From Symbiodinium kawagutii (Eukaryota; Sar; Dinophyceae; Suessiales; Symbiodiniaceae), in the NCBI GenBank assembly GCA_009767595.1, contig VSDK01008670.1:11496-75495 (forward strand): DNA of 64,000 bases, in the 5' to 3' direction. This document shows positions 41,198 to 53,494 of the stretch, piece by piece (the first letter of the stretch is position 1; each line of letters starts with the position of its first letter). Both the position numbers and the translations under genes were made by a program. The notes beneath the pieces were generated by a model, which did not search any database, was not told the origin of the DNA, and saw only the letters and a program-made list of their open reading frames with translations.

Positions 41198-42098
41198 GAT
41201 AGTAATGGTTAATTGTAGTAACGATCATGTTGTTAACCATTACTGAGTAACCATATGCAACCATTACTGATTGACTGGATATGATATCAATCACAAGGTT
41301 AGTAACAGGAGTAACGATCATGCATAGGAATGACCCCTAAACATGGTAGATTTTTACCCTTCAAAATATGGGTTATAACGTTATAACCTTTAGAACTGGT
41401 TGTGGGGGCCACGGGCAGTGGCTAGTCAACCACGTGATATTACTCAAATTCATGAGTGATTCAAAACCATCAATATAGTTGTATCAATTGTTGACAATGA
41501 ATTTTGATGCTTCATCAACAGGTATCAACAATCAGCAATGGCATTAAAAGCAATTGTGATGATCGATCGTTCACCCCTGGTTGATGCCATGCCATTTTCC
41601 TCTTGATTTTTCACGGAATACTTGTTGTCGATCAAGATGGCTGTTGGCGGCTGTAAGCACCTTCCACCTGACCTGGTACCCCATTGATTGGTACACTGAT
41701 TGATGTACAGAGGTGTCGACTTGGCATGGTGGGTACCTGATACTACCGTTGGTCGATGCTGCCAGCTTGATGATGCTTGGCGCCCGCACTTGCGCAGCAG
41801 AAGCATTTGTGTGGGTAGGAAGGTTCAGTGGTAATTGCTCTTCAGGAGCACCTATGGTCAAGCAGGGTCGATGCTCATAGATCGTAGCAACATGTGATGA
41901 TTACCATTAATCAACGATTGTCAAGTCACCCTGGGATGGGAATTAGGCTCAATAGTTGAAAGCTTTTGAGGGTAGCGACCACTTATATATATATCAATCA
42001 TGGCCTTATGATAATCTGCTTCTTGGCCATTCTTCCTTGATCCCCTCGGACCCGGGAACCCACCGGGAACCGGGAGCCCTGGGTCACTCCCGAGAAAG

Positions 42099-42232
42099 GC
42101 CCAGAAGCCGTGCTACGACAGAAGCGCATCGCGCACTTCAAACAGCAGCCGGTGCCCAAAGTGCAGAGGCACATCCTACAGAAGGCCCCGGAACTGGCCT
42201 CCAAAGTGGCTGAGGGAGAGCTGGCGAGCTGG
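42099..42232 (+). CDS. Exon of an unrecognised gene (134 nt, GC-rich)
   Basis: Acceptor gagaaag|G, GT donor (gtcacg), ends in phase 0. It encodes EAVLRQKRIAHFKQQPVPKV then QRHILQKAPELASKVAEGEL and ASW. The basic, helical character and high third-position GC mark it as coding. The GC-rich sequence just upstream (42,040-42,098) is also open (REPWVTPEK), so the exon may start earlier. A family A element starts 26 bp after the donor. Function unknown. Confidence 0.55.
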
Positions 42233-42422
42233 GTCACGGCCTGCACCAACCGACTTTCATGGGGGATAATGACCAACGAAACTCTAGGGAAAAGAATGGT
42301 TAATGGTGGGGAACCAGGGGTACAGGGTTTTGACCCACTGCCAGCTGGCAAAGTGATGTTGACCAAGCAGGTGAGATCGTTGTTGAAGCGTCTAAGCATA
42401 GACCAATAGCAACAGAAAGTTG

Positions 42423-42524
42423 TCCCTATGCTTCCAGGCTTTCATGGGGCCTGTAACCAAACCCAGTGAGCTGGTAGAAACCAGCTGGGTACCTCATATT
42501 TCATGTTAACTGGAAGCATAGGGT
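42423..42524. repeat. Fold-back element, family G (CCCTATGCTTCCAG)
   Basis: ccctatgcttccag ... ctggaagcataggg with internal CTGGTAGAAACCAGCT hairpin; a second copy lies at 48777-48877. Confidence 0.7.
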
Positions 42525-42603
42525 ATGTTTAGATGGCTTGGTTTCTATACGATTGTTGTGACCGGGGTTGGTTACCTACTAGTTCATGCCAACTGGAGGG
42601 TAA

Positions 42604-42733
42604 CATTAACCCAGGATTGAAAAAACCCTGGTTGATTCATAGGGGGTATCCCCTAAAAGCCTTGGTTTCCCATTAAAATGGTAACCCCCCCAATGAATCA
42701 ACTTGGGGTTTATTAATCCGGGGTCAACATTAG
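42604..42733. repeat. Fold-back element, family E
   Basis: attaacccaggattgaaaaa ... tttattaatccggggtcaac, with internal GGGGGTATCCCC and GGTAACCCCCCCA blocks. The copy at 62421-62548 is strikingly similar over its whole length. Confidence 0.8.
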
Positions 42734-43275
42734 TATAAACCAATTCATTTTCGTGGTCATCGGTGATTCTACTTGCGCGTGCCCACCACCTTGGTTGATC
42801 ACTATGAACGGAGTGATCACCATGGTTAAGCACGGTCATATGGCTGAAAAACCCATGGTTTTCATCCATGATTAAGCACGATTAAGGATGGTTTACCAGT
42901 ATTACCCGCGAAAAGATGCATATGTTTGTCATTGTCAGACCGGTACTAGTCATGACTGGCCACCATCAAGCCATTCGTTTTCATGATTTTTGCGCGCTAT
43001 TTAGGTGAAACCATTGGAATTCTATTGGTTTGATTAGTGCCTCACCAATTGGATTGGCCTTTAACCATCAAACAATTGCAACCGCGTTATACAATAACCA
43101 AGCCACCAAACGTCCATGAGCTGTATAGATTTTCCAAGTGATCTTGAAAAAAGTGATCCGTTGCATAGCCATTAAGCTCAAACTATGAATGATTCATTGA
43201 GTCATCAACAGTAATATACAATAGTGTGTTATAGAAGCCAATATGTCTTTAGCAATCCATGGTCTACCATTGTAC

Positions 43276-43382
43276 AACTGGTTGGTGGGTTTCAAACCTT
43301 TTGAAGTTTCCCCAGTCTTGAGTCTTAACGAATGGTTGGTTGATCAGCATTTTTCAGAGGTGTGGTTCAAGCACCAAGCAGG
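43276..43382. repeat. TIR element, family B
   Basis: aactggttggtgggtttcaa ... gtggttcaagcaccaagcag; about 107 bp. Confidence 0.6.
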
Positions 43383-46072
43383 CGAGCGCTAGTTGGGATG
43401 CCATGGGTCCCCACATGGCAGATAATCCTTTTGGAAAGCCCACGAAGGCAATCGAGGGGATAACAAGCAGCACTATGCAACAAGGATAGCTTGATGGCTT
43501 GATGTAGATGGTGAGTGCTAGCTATTATTTGTGCAAGTAAGGAAGATATCTACTGAATAGGGCTATCCATACTATTGGTTTAACATGCTAGGCTAGCCTC
43601 TACAAGATTTGGGAACTGTTGGCTTATGTATCATTGAACGTTTGGTTGGTTGCTAGGAATGGGCAACAATATACTCATTTTGATAATTAATCATTGGATT
43701 GCCAGTCCTTGACGTGGAAAGTATGTCGTCAATGAAATAGATAAGACATGTTTCATCCCCATGATTCCTTGTTAGTGCTAAATGCTTAATAAACATGATG
43801 GTAAGCACAAGGAACCATGCAATTCGCTGGCAACGGTGGTGGCAAATTGATGATGGATGGCTGATTTTGCCGGCATCAAGAACCTATCGATATGGCCAGG
43901 ACTTTCAGCCATAAAAACGAGACTATAGTCATAAGCCATGGTAGGTTGCGTGGCTGTCCCATCACGAAGCTGACTGCTAAGATCTGCTAAGGGACTATAT
44001 GGGAATTCATTGCACAAGCTGCTAGAATTGCTAGGAGACCCATGGCCTAATAGCCCCCTGGCTCGTCCTTGATGGGAGATGCTGCTGAGCTTTGACTGAG
44101 ACATGGTGCCCTACTGGATCCAAAGCTGTCCGTATGGATGGATTTGAATCTCTCCCATAGGAAAGTAGCCGATGAAGTTTATGCTTGCGGTGAAATAGTC
44201 GGTAACCAGCTGGATCGTTGTAACCAGGGTTGGTTACCTACTATACTGGCAAGTGGTTTGAGATTGAGGATCTGAATACCACCATACCAGCTGGTTGAAT
44301 CTTACTATACTTTGGATTGTAAAGGGTATAGTTAAGGATTTAAAGAACTCCAATCGATGGATCTGAACTCGCCAACTGGTGCACCTCCAGCGCATTCCAC
44401 TGCATCTCTTTGCCACCAGACCTCCTCTTTCGCTTGCACGCCCCTGGTGGACACCAGCATCAGCTTTGCGGGTCGGGAGAGGTGCGGCTGACGTATGGTT
44501 GAAGTGTGGTTGATCGTTGTGGTAGCGGTTGTTGATAATGGTCGATGATGAGTGAATCTTGGGGAAAATTGTGGGAGAATCATGGTGAATTATGGATAGA
44601 TATTGGATAGATCATGGGAGAAGTATGCACGAGTCAGTTGTTTTTCTGTTTGTAGGACGCCAGTTGGGAGGGTCCTGTTCCTAGTTTCCAGCTTTGGGGA
44701 TTTGGGATCTTCAACGTGCTGGGGAACAGATTCATTAACTGGATTTTATTGGTAAAGTTTTGAGCATCCATTTGAATCTTTTACCCGTCAACGGATTCAT
44801 GAACTTGATTTTTTGATGGTTCAAAAACGTGATGGGTTATCAACCTTTTTTGTATAAAGTTTTGGTAACCCATGCCCGGACTCGGGTTGGGTTGGCATGG
44901 ACCTCCAGTGACTGGGGTTATCATCACTGGATTAACACGGTTGGATATTTTGAATATTGTTGTTACAGGGCGCAACCGAGCCATGTAAGGGACGTGGAAC
45001 CAACATGGAGCCTGGCAAAAGGCGAACGTCACATGTTGAAATCGGTGGCTTTTGAAGGAAAGGCACGAGTTTTGTCGTCAGATCTTAAGGTACAGCGATT
45101 TGGTGGATGATTGTTGGTGTTGTTAATTATTGCTGATGATTCATTATTTGGTTGACGTTTATTGGTTGATTGTTCTTGGAGGACATACCCATGAAGTTGG
45201 AAACCAGTTCAATTGCTGTATGTTATATTGGGTTGATATGTTGGAAACTGTCATTGCTTTAATATTGGTTTATTACATTGATGTTGATATTAAACTGTAC
45301 ACATATTAGATATTGGTTAAACCAGCATTGGAGGTTCTGTGGTTTTAAATTGATTTATTTACTTCTAATGGAGTTGTTGGGGACCCCACAAACTTGGACA
45401 AACCTATGCACTTCGCTTGGTCAACGCCACCATGATTTTTTTCGAAGTTTTGTCAAGGAACCAGCAAAACTAATCCAACAAACAAATGACGGTTGTTGCT
45501 ACTACACCCTGCCTATTAAAGAACCATTGAACAGTGGTTGTAATTGCTATGTTCCCTGGGCCTGGTCGATGATGGTTGGTTATCAAGCAACAAATCGGCT
45601 TTTAACCATCTCTATTGTAGTAATCAGCATGGGCCATAGACCATTGGTCACCCTCGACCATCAGCCATTGTTGAGGAATGGTTCTCGTTAGTTGGGGATA
45701 GCTCGTGGGATTCATGTTGATAATGGCTACGAAATGCTACTAATGAATCATTGATTGTTGATATAATCATGGCTGGTTATAGTGATACATTACTATGATT
45801 GCTGATTGTTATTGGATGCTCTTGGCTAATCATAGCAACGAATTAACGATCTATATTGTTAAGCTATCAATGATGGATATTAATGGTGAAAAATAGGTTG
45901 ACCATTGATTGTTTCACCACCATTGATAACCATTGTTAACCATTGTTAATATCTCAGTTCATAGGTTAACCATTGACCATGGTTAACTTATTTAATAGAT
46001 TACATGAGAATTCAAGCCAATAACCCACCACTAGTAACATATCTCACTTGTTTCCAAAGCTTCCCGGCTCAG

Positions 46073-46113
46073 GCGTCGGCTAAACCTGCCGCAGCGCCTG
46101 TTAGCGCTCCTTG
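46073..46113 (+). CDS. Possible exon of the 42-52 kb gene (41 nt)
   Basis: Acceptor cggctcag|G, GT donor (gtcatg), phase 0 to 2, compatible with its neighbours. It encodes ASAKPAAAPVSAP plus two bases, an Ala/Pro-rich linker. GC-rich against an AT-rich background. Confidence 0.4.
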
Positions 46114-47276
46114 GTCATGTTGACGACCCCGAGTTCAGTGAAAAACAGGATGAAACACAGTGTCAACTGGATGGCTTATACCCACTAACGTAGGTTTTTA
46201 GTGTTTTTGGGATATGATTGGTTTACCATATAATCACTAAAAAAATATTTTTAGCAAGGGATCTATAAGCCACCAAGATGAGTCACAATTGATGAGAGTA
46301 TTAATGAACCATCAATGATGACCCACTATTATAGGTACTAGTTATGATTGACCATTGGTTCTTTGTGACGCCAAAGAACTTCCCTGACAACCGTCCACAG
46401 TTGAACCATTCTCGCTTGCATATCCGTGTATGTTTTGATGTGAGCGGTGCCCCTGGTCCAAGTGAAATGATGTTGCAACGTTTTGGGGTGCAAGTTGTAG
46501 CTGCAGAACGAAATCATCCAAGGTTGACTCCCTGGGAAGTGTGTGTGTAGATAGCCCTAGAATTGTGCAGGACGTGTCATGCTTGTAAATCTATCTAGCT
46601 AGTTTTCTATTTACCTAGTGGGCACGTACACGCGTATTGCTGCTATAATTGTGTAATTGAGCAAGTTTCTGCCATACTTAGTTTGACGTACCTGTCGCCA
46701 AGCATGATTCGTTTTGGATGCCAGTAGTGAACGTGATCATGAAACTGAATATCATCAATTTCGACTAGCCTGTGTCGTGCATGTAGACTTCGCAATAAAT
46801 GCTGGGTACCACAAAGTGGGCCCTCAATCGCTTATGTTGGTTTAATAAAGTTTATAACTCATCTGATTAGGATTAACTACCAGTTGTAAGGGTAATGACC
46901 CAACTTACAAGTCATTCTCCATACCCCTCCATACCCAGCCCCACCATAACCAGGAATCCGAGGGAAACAGCATATTCCCCGACATTTGGAAGTATCACAA
47001 CCCAGGATTCTGGGTCAGCATGATGAGCTTCGCCACTTTGCCAAGTTATGATTTGCCAAGATTAACTGTGATCCACTATGATTTACTTCTGTTAGTTGAT
47101 CACAGTTAGCCTGGTTGATGGTAAGTCATTCCTTTAGATAGTCAACCATAACTAAGTGTTATAATCAGCCATCAAAATCAACCACTCTCCATCCCTGAAG
47201 ATCCAAAGCCGCGCGCCACTGGTCGTCCCTGGTACTCCGGAGCTCCACCACGGAGAGCCATTCCCACGACGCCGAG

Positions 47277-47345
47277 GTTCACAGAGTTCAAGACATGGCT
47301 CTCCGAGCACTTCCCAACCGTTCAGGCGGGGGACGGCTTCCGGAG
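47277..47345 (+). CDS. Possible exon of the 42-52 kb gene (69 nt)
   Basis: Acceptor cgccgag|G, GT donor (gttcag), phase 2 to 2. It encodes FTEFKTWLSEHFPTVQAGDG then FR and a split codon. The GC-rich sequence upstream to 47,200 is open in the same frame (RATGRPWYSGAPPRRAIP), so the exon may begin near 47,201. No family recognised. Confidence 0.5.
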
Positions 47346-47379
47346 GTTCAGCCAGGTGGCTGGAGAAGAGGGAATGAAT

Positions 47380-47960
47380 GGTGGACGAATGGTGATTAGT
47401 GGTTCACTAATGGTTAAGTAGTGGTGATTTATGCTTGTATTTGACGGTTGGATGGTTAAGGGGCAATGAATGGTCAATAGATAGTGATACATGGTGATTA
47501 ATGGTTAATGGTTGATCATTAGTTGATGGTGATGAATGGTTAATGATTGATGATTTATGGTTAGTGATTGATGATTTTATTGAATAGTGATTAGTCAAAG
47601 GGCAAAGGCAAAGTGATGCTTACTCAATCGTGATTAATGGATGATAATTGTGAATTAATGCGACCAAGAGGTGGAATTGATGGTTCACAATTAGTTCGAT
47701 TCTAATTAGTGGTGATATTGATGGTTAATGACTAGTGAACTGATGGTGAGGGATGCTTAGTGATTAGTTAAGCGGCAATGAACAGTGAATTGATGGTGTT
47801 TGATGATTAGTTAGAGGTTATGTTTGATGGGTAGTCGATGGTTGAGGGGCAATGGAATTGTTGTGTAATCATTGAGTGATGGTTGAGGAGCAATGAACGG
47901 TTGAGTAGTCTAAAAGTGATGGTGGACCATGGTGAATTGGGTTTATCGTACTGGTCAACA
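47380..47960 (+). repeat. TGGTTAATGATTGATG-type low-complexity tract
   Basis: About 580 bp of irregular GGTTAATGATTGATGG units with the G-rich strand on +. Similar tracts: 39,420-40,000 (same strand); 19,900-20,400 and 63,400-64,000 (opposite strand). Confidence 0.8.
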
Positions 47961-48187
47961 TTGTGACAATACTGGTCCGTTCATGCTACTATTGAGGCTT
48001 ATGATAATGATAGATAGTGGGCAATGATTGTGAAACATGGATAGATATTGGTGAATCATGGCATAATAATGGTGAATGGTGAATCATGGTGAATCATGGT
48101 GAATCATGGCCAAATGAGTCTTTATCAGAACCATTAACTGTTATGATTCTTACTGCATGATTCATACTGCAGCGTGTGGCAAGGGAG

Positions 48188-48242
48188 GCAAGCTGCAGAT
48201 GTCAATGCGTTTCTCCATGCCCGGGGATGGTGGGGCGTCCAT
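48188..48242 (+). CDS. Possible exon of the 42-52 kb gene (55 nt or slightly longer)
   Basis: Acceptor agggag|G in the phase left by the previous exon. It encodes QAADVNAFLHARGWWGVH; a GA donor at 48243 gives phase 0, a GT donor at 48256 would add EWLF. In another frame the same DNA reads DGGASMNGC, superficially like the Cys module, which I consider accidental. Confidence 0.4.
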
Positions 48243-48664
48243 GAATGGCTGTTTGGTCGAACCCCCTTGTAGCATACTACGCTTGGGATGCACACGGATG
48301 TACACAGCTACAGTAACCAGCTCGTATGCACCTGATCGGGCCCTCCCTGACATCCTCAAGTTGTGGGAACGGCACACATGGTCGGTGACACCACTGGAGT
48401 GAACCATCTTGATAATTCAATTCATCACTATCACTTGAGCATTGGTAATCAATGATTAACCATCCAGTGAATCATCCAGTTAACCATCGATTAATCAGAA
48501 TAGACCATACAGTTTACCATTCAGTTTACCATTGTTTCACCATTGAATAAGCCTTGTAAACCATTACTTCCCCATATAAACCCTTAGGTTATCGATGAAT
48601 TTCAGGGTTAAGTCTACCCCTATCACCTCACAATCACCGGATATCATTGGTCCGATTGGTCCAG

Positions 48665-48687
48665 GCAGCTCGATCGGAACTGCGTAG
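48665..48687 (+). CDS. Possible 23-nt exon of the 42-52 kb gene
   Basis: Acceptor ggtccag|G, GT donor (gttcac), phase 0 to 2, encoding AARSELR plus two bases. Supported only by splice signals and phase. Confidence 0.3.
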
Positions 48688-48776
48688 GTTCACTCAGCAG
48701 GGCCGGCTGCAACTGGAGAGTTCTCATGGCAAATGGTTGATACTTGAAGGCTTCAGGGCCAACAACATTATCATGC

Positions 48777-48877
48777 TCTATGCTTCCAGTTACCATGAAA
48801 TAGGAGGCAACCAATCCTAGTTGCAACAGCTGGTAGAAACCAGCTTTCTATTTCATGGTAGCTGGAGCCACAGGGAA
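48777..48877. repeat. Fold-back element, family G
   Basis: tctatgcttccagttaccat ... atttcatggtagctggagcc; left and right arms are near-complementary over about 25 bp. Confidence 0.7.
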
Positions 48878-49594
48878 AGTTTAAGAAGGGCTATCATTTT
48901 TATCAATAGTACTGAATCAATTGAAGAACTATCTATGTTATAGGCAATACATGAATCGTCTATAGTTATTAAAATGACGGTTGAAGCTACCAATGAATGG
49001 TGAATGGGAAAAAGCTTACTAGTCCAACAGAATATTATTTCCATGTAATCGTAGGGAATACGTCATAGTAGTACTGATTATTTGTTACATCGTATGTTTA
49101 TTGTCAAGCATATGGTCAATGGCTACCCATCATATTGTGAATGGTATGTTCTGGTGAACTACATGGTTTATGGTTGAAGTTCTTCTTTATACAATTGTCA
49201 TCATTTGTCAACTGTCAACTGTTACAATGTTTCAATTTCACAATTTTCTATGGTTCCGAACGTGAGCTAGTGCTAAGATGTGGTGAACCATCGTGCCTGG
49301 GCAACAATCACCCGGAACATACCAACGCTCTACAAGATGGGGTCCACTTGGTAGCTGAGTCTATGACAAGGGTGAGTACCATTTATTGTAGATATACCTA
49401 GCTTGCACGTTGCATAGCGTCATTACCAGTCTTAGTTGTCATACAGAATTCCCAGAAGCAGTGGATAGACCTGCAGCAAGCGGGAGCAAAAAAAATCTAG
49501 CTTCCTTGTCATAGACTTAGTCATAGCAAATGATATTTACAATATATCTAGCTTGCTATCCTTGTCTACATAGTAAGCTATCATATCTTCGTAG

Positions 49595-49646
49595 GTGCCG
49601 AAGTCCACCAAAAGCAGTGCTTGAGGCATGGGATCCCTTGCTGGAG
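49595..49646 (+). CDS. Possible exon of the 42-52 kb gene (52 nt)
   Basis: Acceptor ttcgtag|G, GT donor (gtcaca), phase 2 to 0, encoding CRSPPKAVLEAWDPLLE. The minus strand is also open through this GC-rich patch, but its acceptor lacks the G that follows every trusted acceptor here. Confidence 0.45.
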
Positions 49647-50727
49647 GTCACAAGGAGCCTTTCCTTCAGGCGATCCGGGATCCAGCCGCAGCCCAGGGAT
49701 CCCAGGGCGTCGTAGGGCCCGTGGGGCCCCCGCTGGTTGTAAGCCATTGAACTGGAATCATATGGGGGGTTCTCAAAATTTCGGAATCCCAAGATGGGTG
49801 ATTTACTGCCATATCTACAGAATATCCGCCAGAATTGGTAGTTTCATAATATCAACTCAACCAACTAGGGGCCTAGTTGGTTGGCAAATCTAAATGAACA
49901 TTGATTAAGACTATAAAGATCCCACCCCATACCCATCCTTCACGTAGCATCAACATCGTTGGCAGGTCCAAATGACTGTAAACATCTCACCCCACACCAT
50001 CCTTCACGTAGCACCAACGATTCGGAAACTGAAATGAACGTGAACACCCACTTCACTCCACCCCATCCCCACCCCACCCCATCCTTCATGTAGCTTCACC
50101 CCACTCCAGCAAAACAAAAACAGATTTTTTAGTCCGACCAGGTGGCAAAAAGGCAAAAACAGGGGATAAAATGACAAACACGCGCTTCTTCCGCGCGGTT
50201 ATCTTTGGTCCGGGGGTTTGTCCATTTCCATCAATGCATAATTACCTATCAACCACGCAGCCTAGGGTGATCCGATCTTTTTTTTCCACTTCTCAGCTCT
50301 TGATTGAGTGTCGGGTTCCATTACTATTTGCTACCCATGGCGCATAATGGGCATACGACCCACGACTCGCAGCAAAGGCTAGATGATAGGGTGGCATTCT
50401 CAATTTTTCTTAGTCAATGGTCATTTTGTACCATACCACACTGTTCCCTACGATACCATACCGTTAAATCGCACTACATTTCATTGCATTACCCGCACTA
50501 CATTCAATTGCATCACACATTACATTACATCACCTAGCTACAGCTACATTACATTACATTGCCTCACGTGTATCTTGCGTTAGATGCATACAGACGTGCA
50601 CACACCATCCCCTTTCAAACGCTACACTATACATCTCATGATTTCGGCAAAGAGAAGCATCTGGCGCAGTGGCCAGATTCAGTATTCCCTCAGAGTGCCG
50701 ATGCTTTTTGCTCTTGCGCTTTAGCAG

Positions 50728-50826
50728 GCGCTCGTGCAACGGGACTATCCCTATGGCATCATCGGTGCCAAGGTGTTTTTCTTCTTCTGCGACGCCGACC
50801 AGGACCAGTTGGGCGTCAGCGCAACT
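50728..50826 (+). CDS. Exon of the 42-52 kb gene (99 nt)
   Basis: Acceptor tttagcag|G, GT donor (gttgtt), phase 0 throughout. It encodes ALVQRDYPYGIIGAKVFFFF then CDADQDQLGVSAT. Base composition falls sharply at the donor. The DADQDQLGVS stretch is loosely like an EF-hand loop (acidic positions 1, 3 and 5) but the conserved Gly and Glu are missing, so I do not assign calcium binding. Confidence 0.5.
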
Positions 50827-51941
50827 GTTGTTTTTTCCGCCAAGAAACTCTGTAATGGTTGGGTTGAAAAGTGCAAGGTTGGTACTGCAGTTGATGACGT
50901 GATTAATAATGACGGCAACCAGGGCGGATCTGATACATTTGCAGGGTTACAGGCTTTATCCTGGCCTGTGGTCTCTCTTGTGTTGCTGTTCTGGGTACAT
51001 GCTGGGAAGCATTTGAGCCAGAGACAAAATCATACTCAATTGCGTTTAGCTTAAGCGTTACATGGAGACGTATTTTGCGGATTTTACTCCAAAAAAACGA
51101 TAGGGGACGGCCAAAAAACGACACTCCAAAGGAGTACTCCAAAACTTGGAAAAAGATAGGGCACTTTCAAAAAAATCCGTGAATTCACCTTAATCAAATG
51201 ATTGTGACGCTGCCTCATTTACAGGGACGACAGTGGTGTGAATTTGATTCAGTCTCCAAGATTGATTAACAAGAGTCATGTAGTAAAGAATCCGGCTTTT
51301 GGTTGGGAGGGAGCTAAGAAGCCAAGGGTATCCCTACAATTCCGTGTGGCCCGTGGCGTTGCGATTTCGACCAGGAGTGCCCCATTCAAATGGTAGGAAC
51401 CAGCAGATTGAATATTGGCTTATTCTGAACAGCCAATCGTAGGTTATATTCGATCCGCCAAACAAATCAAGTTGATAGAATATGAATTTGATGCGGGAAA
51501 ATAAGACGATGCTTGTTTTCGTTATACATAGAAATATCATATCTGCAAGCACATATTCAATATGCACTGGTTTCTGAAATTACTTTTATGCCAAATCAAT
51601 CTTATTGCATACCAATCAGATAATCATCTTCTATGTGCTGATTCGGTAGTATATCCAATTGCATTTTTACTGTACACATTTATACACACAGTATCCAACA
51701 TTGAAAGCGGGTCCGTGAAGTACCAATGCCCCTTTCCATAGCACCAACGGACTAGCGTTGATCTCTTGATTGCGGCTTGTTTGACATGTACTCTCAAGGT
51801 CACTACTCGCTAGGTCCACGGGTAGCTCATTCATTCAAGCCATGACTAAGATTCAACGCTTCAGGTTTTAATTCCAGCAGATTTTGTACCGCTGCGCACC
51901 CCGGTGCGCATGGTGCTTGCTCCACCGTGGCCTTCGCCTAG

Positions 51942-52000
51942 GATGATGTGGTTAGCTGGCAAGACATCACTGAGGCTCTTGAGGACCCAGGGCTCAGCAG
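51942..52000 (+). CDS. Exon of the 42-52 kb gene (59 nt)
   Basis: Acceptor gcctag|G, strong GT donor (cagcag|gtgaga), phase 0 to 2. It encodes DDVVSWQDITEALEDPGLS plus two bases, in phase with the exons at 50728 and 52587. Function unknown. Confidence 0.55.
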
Positions 52001-52151
52001 GTGAGACCTGGGAAGCAGTTGATGTTGAATTTGGTTGAACTACAACTATGGTTAGTTCATGGCTGAGAATCAACTATGGATTTTCATAGATTTTCTACGG
52101 TTCACTATGGTTAACTATGGTTTATGCCTGGTTACAGTAATGCATCAGATT

Positions 52152-52260
52152 TGGTGGTTTCTCAAGCCAGTTTGGGGACCCCCAAAGTTATGGTTGGCTT
52201 GTTATTAGGAAAGGTTAATAAACTGGAACTGGGGGTACCCCTATTTTGAGAAACTACCAA
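52152..52260. repeat. TIR element, family C
   Basis: ttggtggtttctcaagccag ... ctattttgagaaactaccaa; both ends clear, about 109 bp. Confidence 0.75.
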
Positions 52261-52586
52261 CTCAATCCCTAAGATAGCTAAAGATCAGTTGTGATGGTGA
52301 GTGAATGGCTGCAAATCAACTAGTACAAAGATTGTTCAGTCAAATTCATTCTGAAGCACTATTGATCAATCAATTCGCCCATGATTTATCAGAATTGTCC
52401 ACTATATTCCTGGAATATCTAAAGTTCAGTCAATTCAATTTGCCCAGTACCAGAATTCCCACTTCAGTAAAAATTGGAAAGTCAGACTAGTCTCTGATGT
52501 TCACGGTGGAACTGAAGGGGTGTTGCTATTAGTTGCTCGAGGGAACGCGCGAGCAGCTTTAAATCCCGAAGACGCATCCACAACAG

Positions 52587-52794
52587 GCAGCGGTGGTTGA
52601 CTCTTGATGGCACTTTCAGCTTGCTAGTTGGAACCCTGGTCTGGAAATCTATGCACTTGCGGGCTCACACTGCAGTAGTTATGGTCCTGGTTCATACCCA
52701 ACAACCAGGGTCAAAATTGCAGGATGACGAACAAAGGTATGTTCCAACACAGATAGATCCACGCACAGCTCAGCAGCTTATGTTTTCCCGTTGA
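52587..52794 (+). CDS. Possible last exon of the 42-52 kb gene
   Basis: Acceptor acaacag|G in the required phase 2, then QRWLTLDGTFSLLVGTLVWK and an open frame to TGA 52792-52794. A GT donor at 52737 (aaag|gtatgt) offers an alternative end. Composition is less clearly coding than in the preceding exons. Confidence 0.35.
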
Positions 52795-53378
52795 TTTTTG
52801 CCATGTTCAGCAGCTCATGGCTGTTTAGTCCAAGTCCTTCAGGCAACTCTGACTATGCTACTTCCAGCGCAAGAAGTGCCATGAGAAGTGAGAAAGTTAT
52901 CTAGTTGGTTAATGAACTGCTTGGTTAACTAGTTGGTTAAGAACCAACAATAGTAGGGTTGGCTGCAATTCAGTCAACTAGTTGAAAGAAATGCCATGTT
53001 TTTCACAGGTTGAACCTTTGAAGCGGTGCTTATCTCATGACTGAAGCCCTTTTGCTCGATTTTGACATTTCCACAGTTTTCCCACACAGGTTGTAAAAGA
53101 AGTGGCAAGAAAATGATACATCATCATACATCATGATACCATCCCAGAGACCATGCTTTGCTGCACGTGGGCCTGAAATGTTTCCTGTCCGTCCCAAGTT
53201 TCAATCGATATTTCTGCGCATATTTGATCGTTGATACCAGAAGGAGCCTTTCTCCACAGTCCCGATTTTTGCAAATGGCTCCTAGTGGGACGATTTTTAT
53301 TGCCATATGTTTGCAAATTTCTCCCATGTTTTGCCATATTTTTGCACCACAACTGGGATTGCACAACTGGGACGCACC

Positions 53379-53494
53379 ATGGCGAACGTGGCGGATGCCT
53401 CTGCTCGGGATCTGGAACTGCCCATGACTGGGGAAGCTTCCAGTGCATCCGTGGAAGAGCCAAGTGGCAATGTGATGAAGGCCTGTTGGGAGAG
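53379..53494 (+). CDS. First exon of a one-pass membrane protein gene
   Basis: Begins MANVADASARDLELPMTGEA then SSASVEEPSGNVMKACWE and a split Arg; GT donor (gttagg), phase 2. The ATG follows the GC shift typical of exons here, and no AG|G acceptor is nearby, so I take it as the translation start. The DNA upstream from 52,800 holds nothing recognisable. The protein family is not recognised. Confidence 0.5.

Larger units (their letters stand above)
38110..42098. other. Gene-poor interval: low-complexity and TIR elements
   Basis: Contains GGTTGATAATGGTTAAT-type sequence over about 39,420-40,000 (G-rich strand on +), its complement type CAACCATCAATTAACC at 40,430-40,650, a partial family B element (about 38,173-38,255) and the annotated TIR copies. 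A GC-rich patch at 39,060-39,170 (GACCCCTTGGCAGG...) and one at 41,640-41,830 could hold small exons, but I could not phase them. Confidence 0.6.
42233..46072. other. Intronic or intergenic interval rich in fold-back elements
   Basis: Holds a 5'-truncated family A copy (42258-42344), two fold-back elements, a family B copy (43276-43382) and AT-rich sequence. At 44,365-44,400 the frame WCTSSAFHCISL recalls half a Cys module, but no AG|G acceptor or phase partner was found. Confidence 0.5.

Noticed and set aside
48157-48402. DGGASMNGC reading as a Cys module
   Set aside because: The spacing is off (four residues before NGC, no Glu) and another frame of the same DNA is in phase with neighbouring exon candidates.
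49250-49385. Possible exon ELVLRCGEPSCLGNNHPE with a gtgagt donor
   Set aside because: No AG|G acceptor and low GC; not distinguishable from chance.
50728-50826. EF-hand call for DADQDQLGVS
   Set aside because: The conserved Gly at position 6 and the Glu at position 12 are absent.
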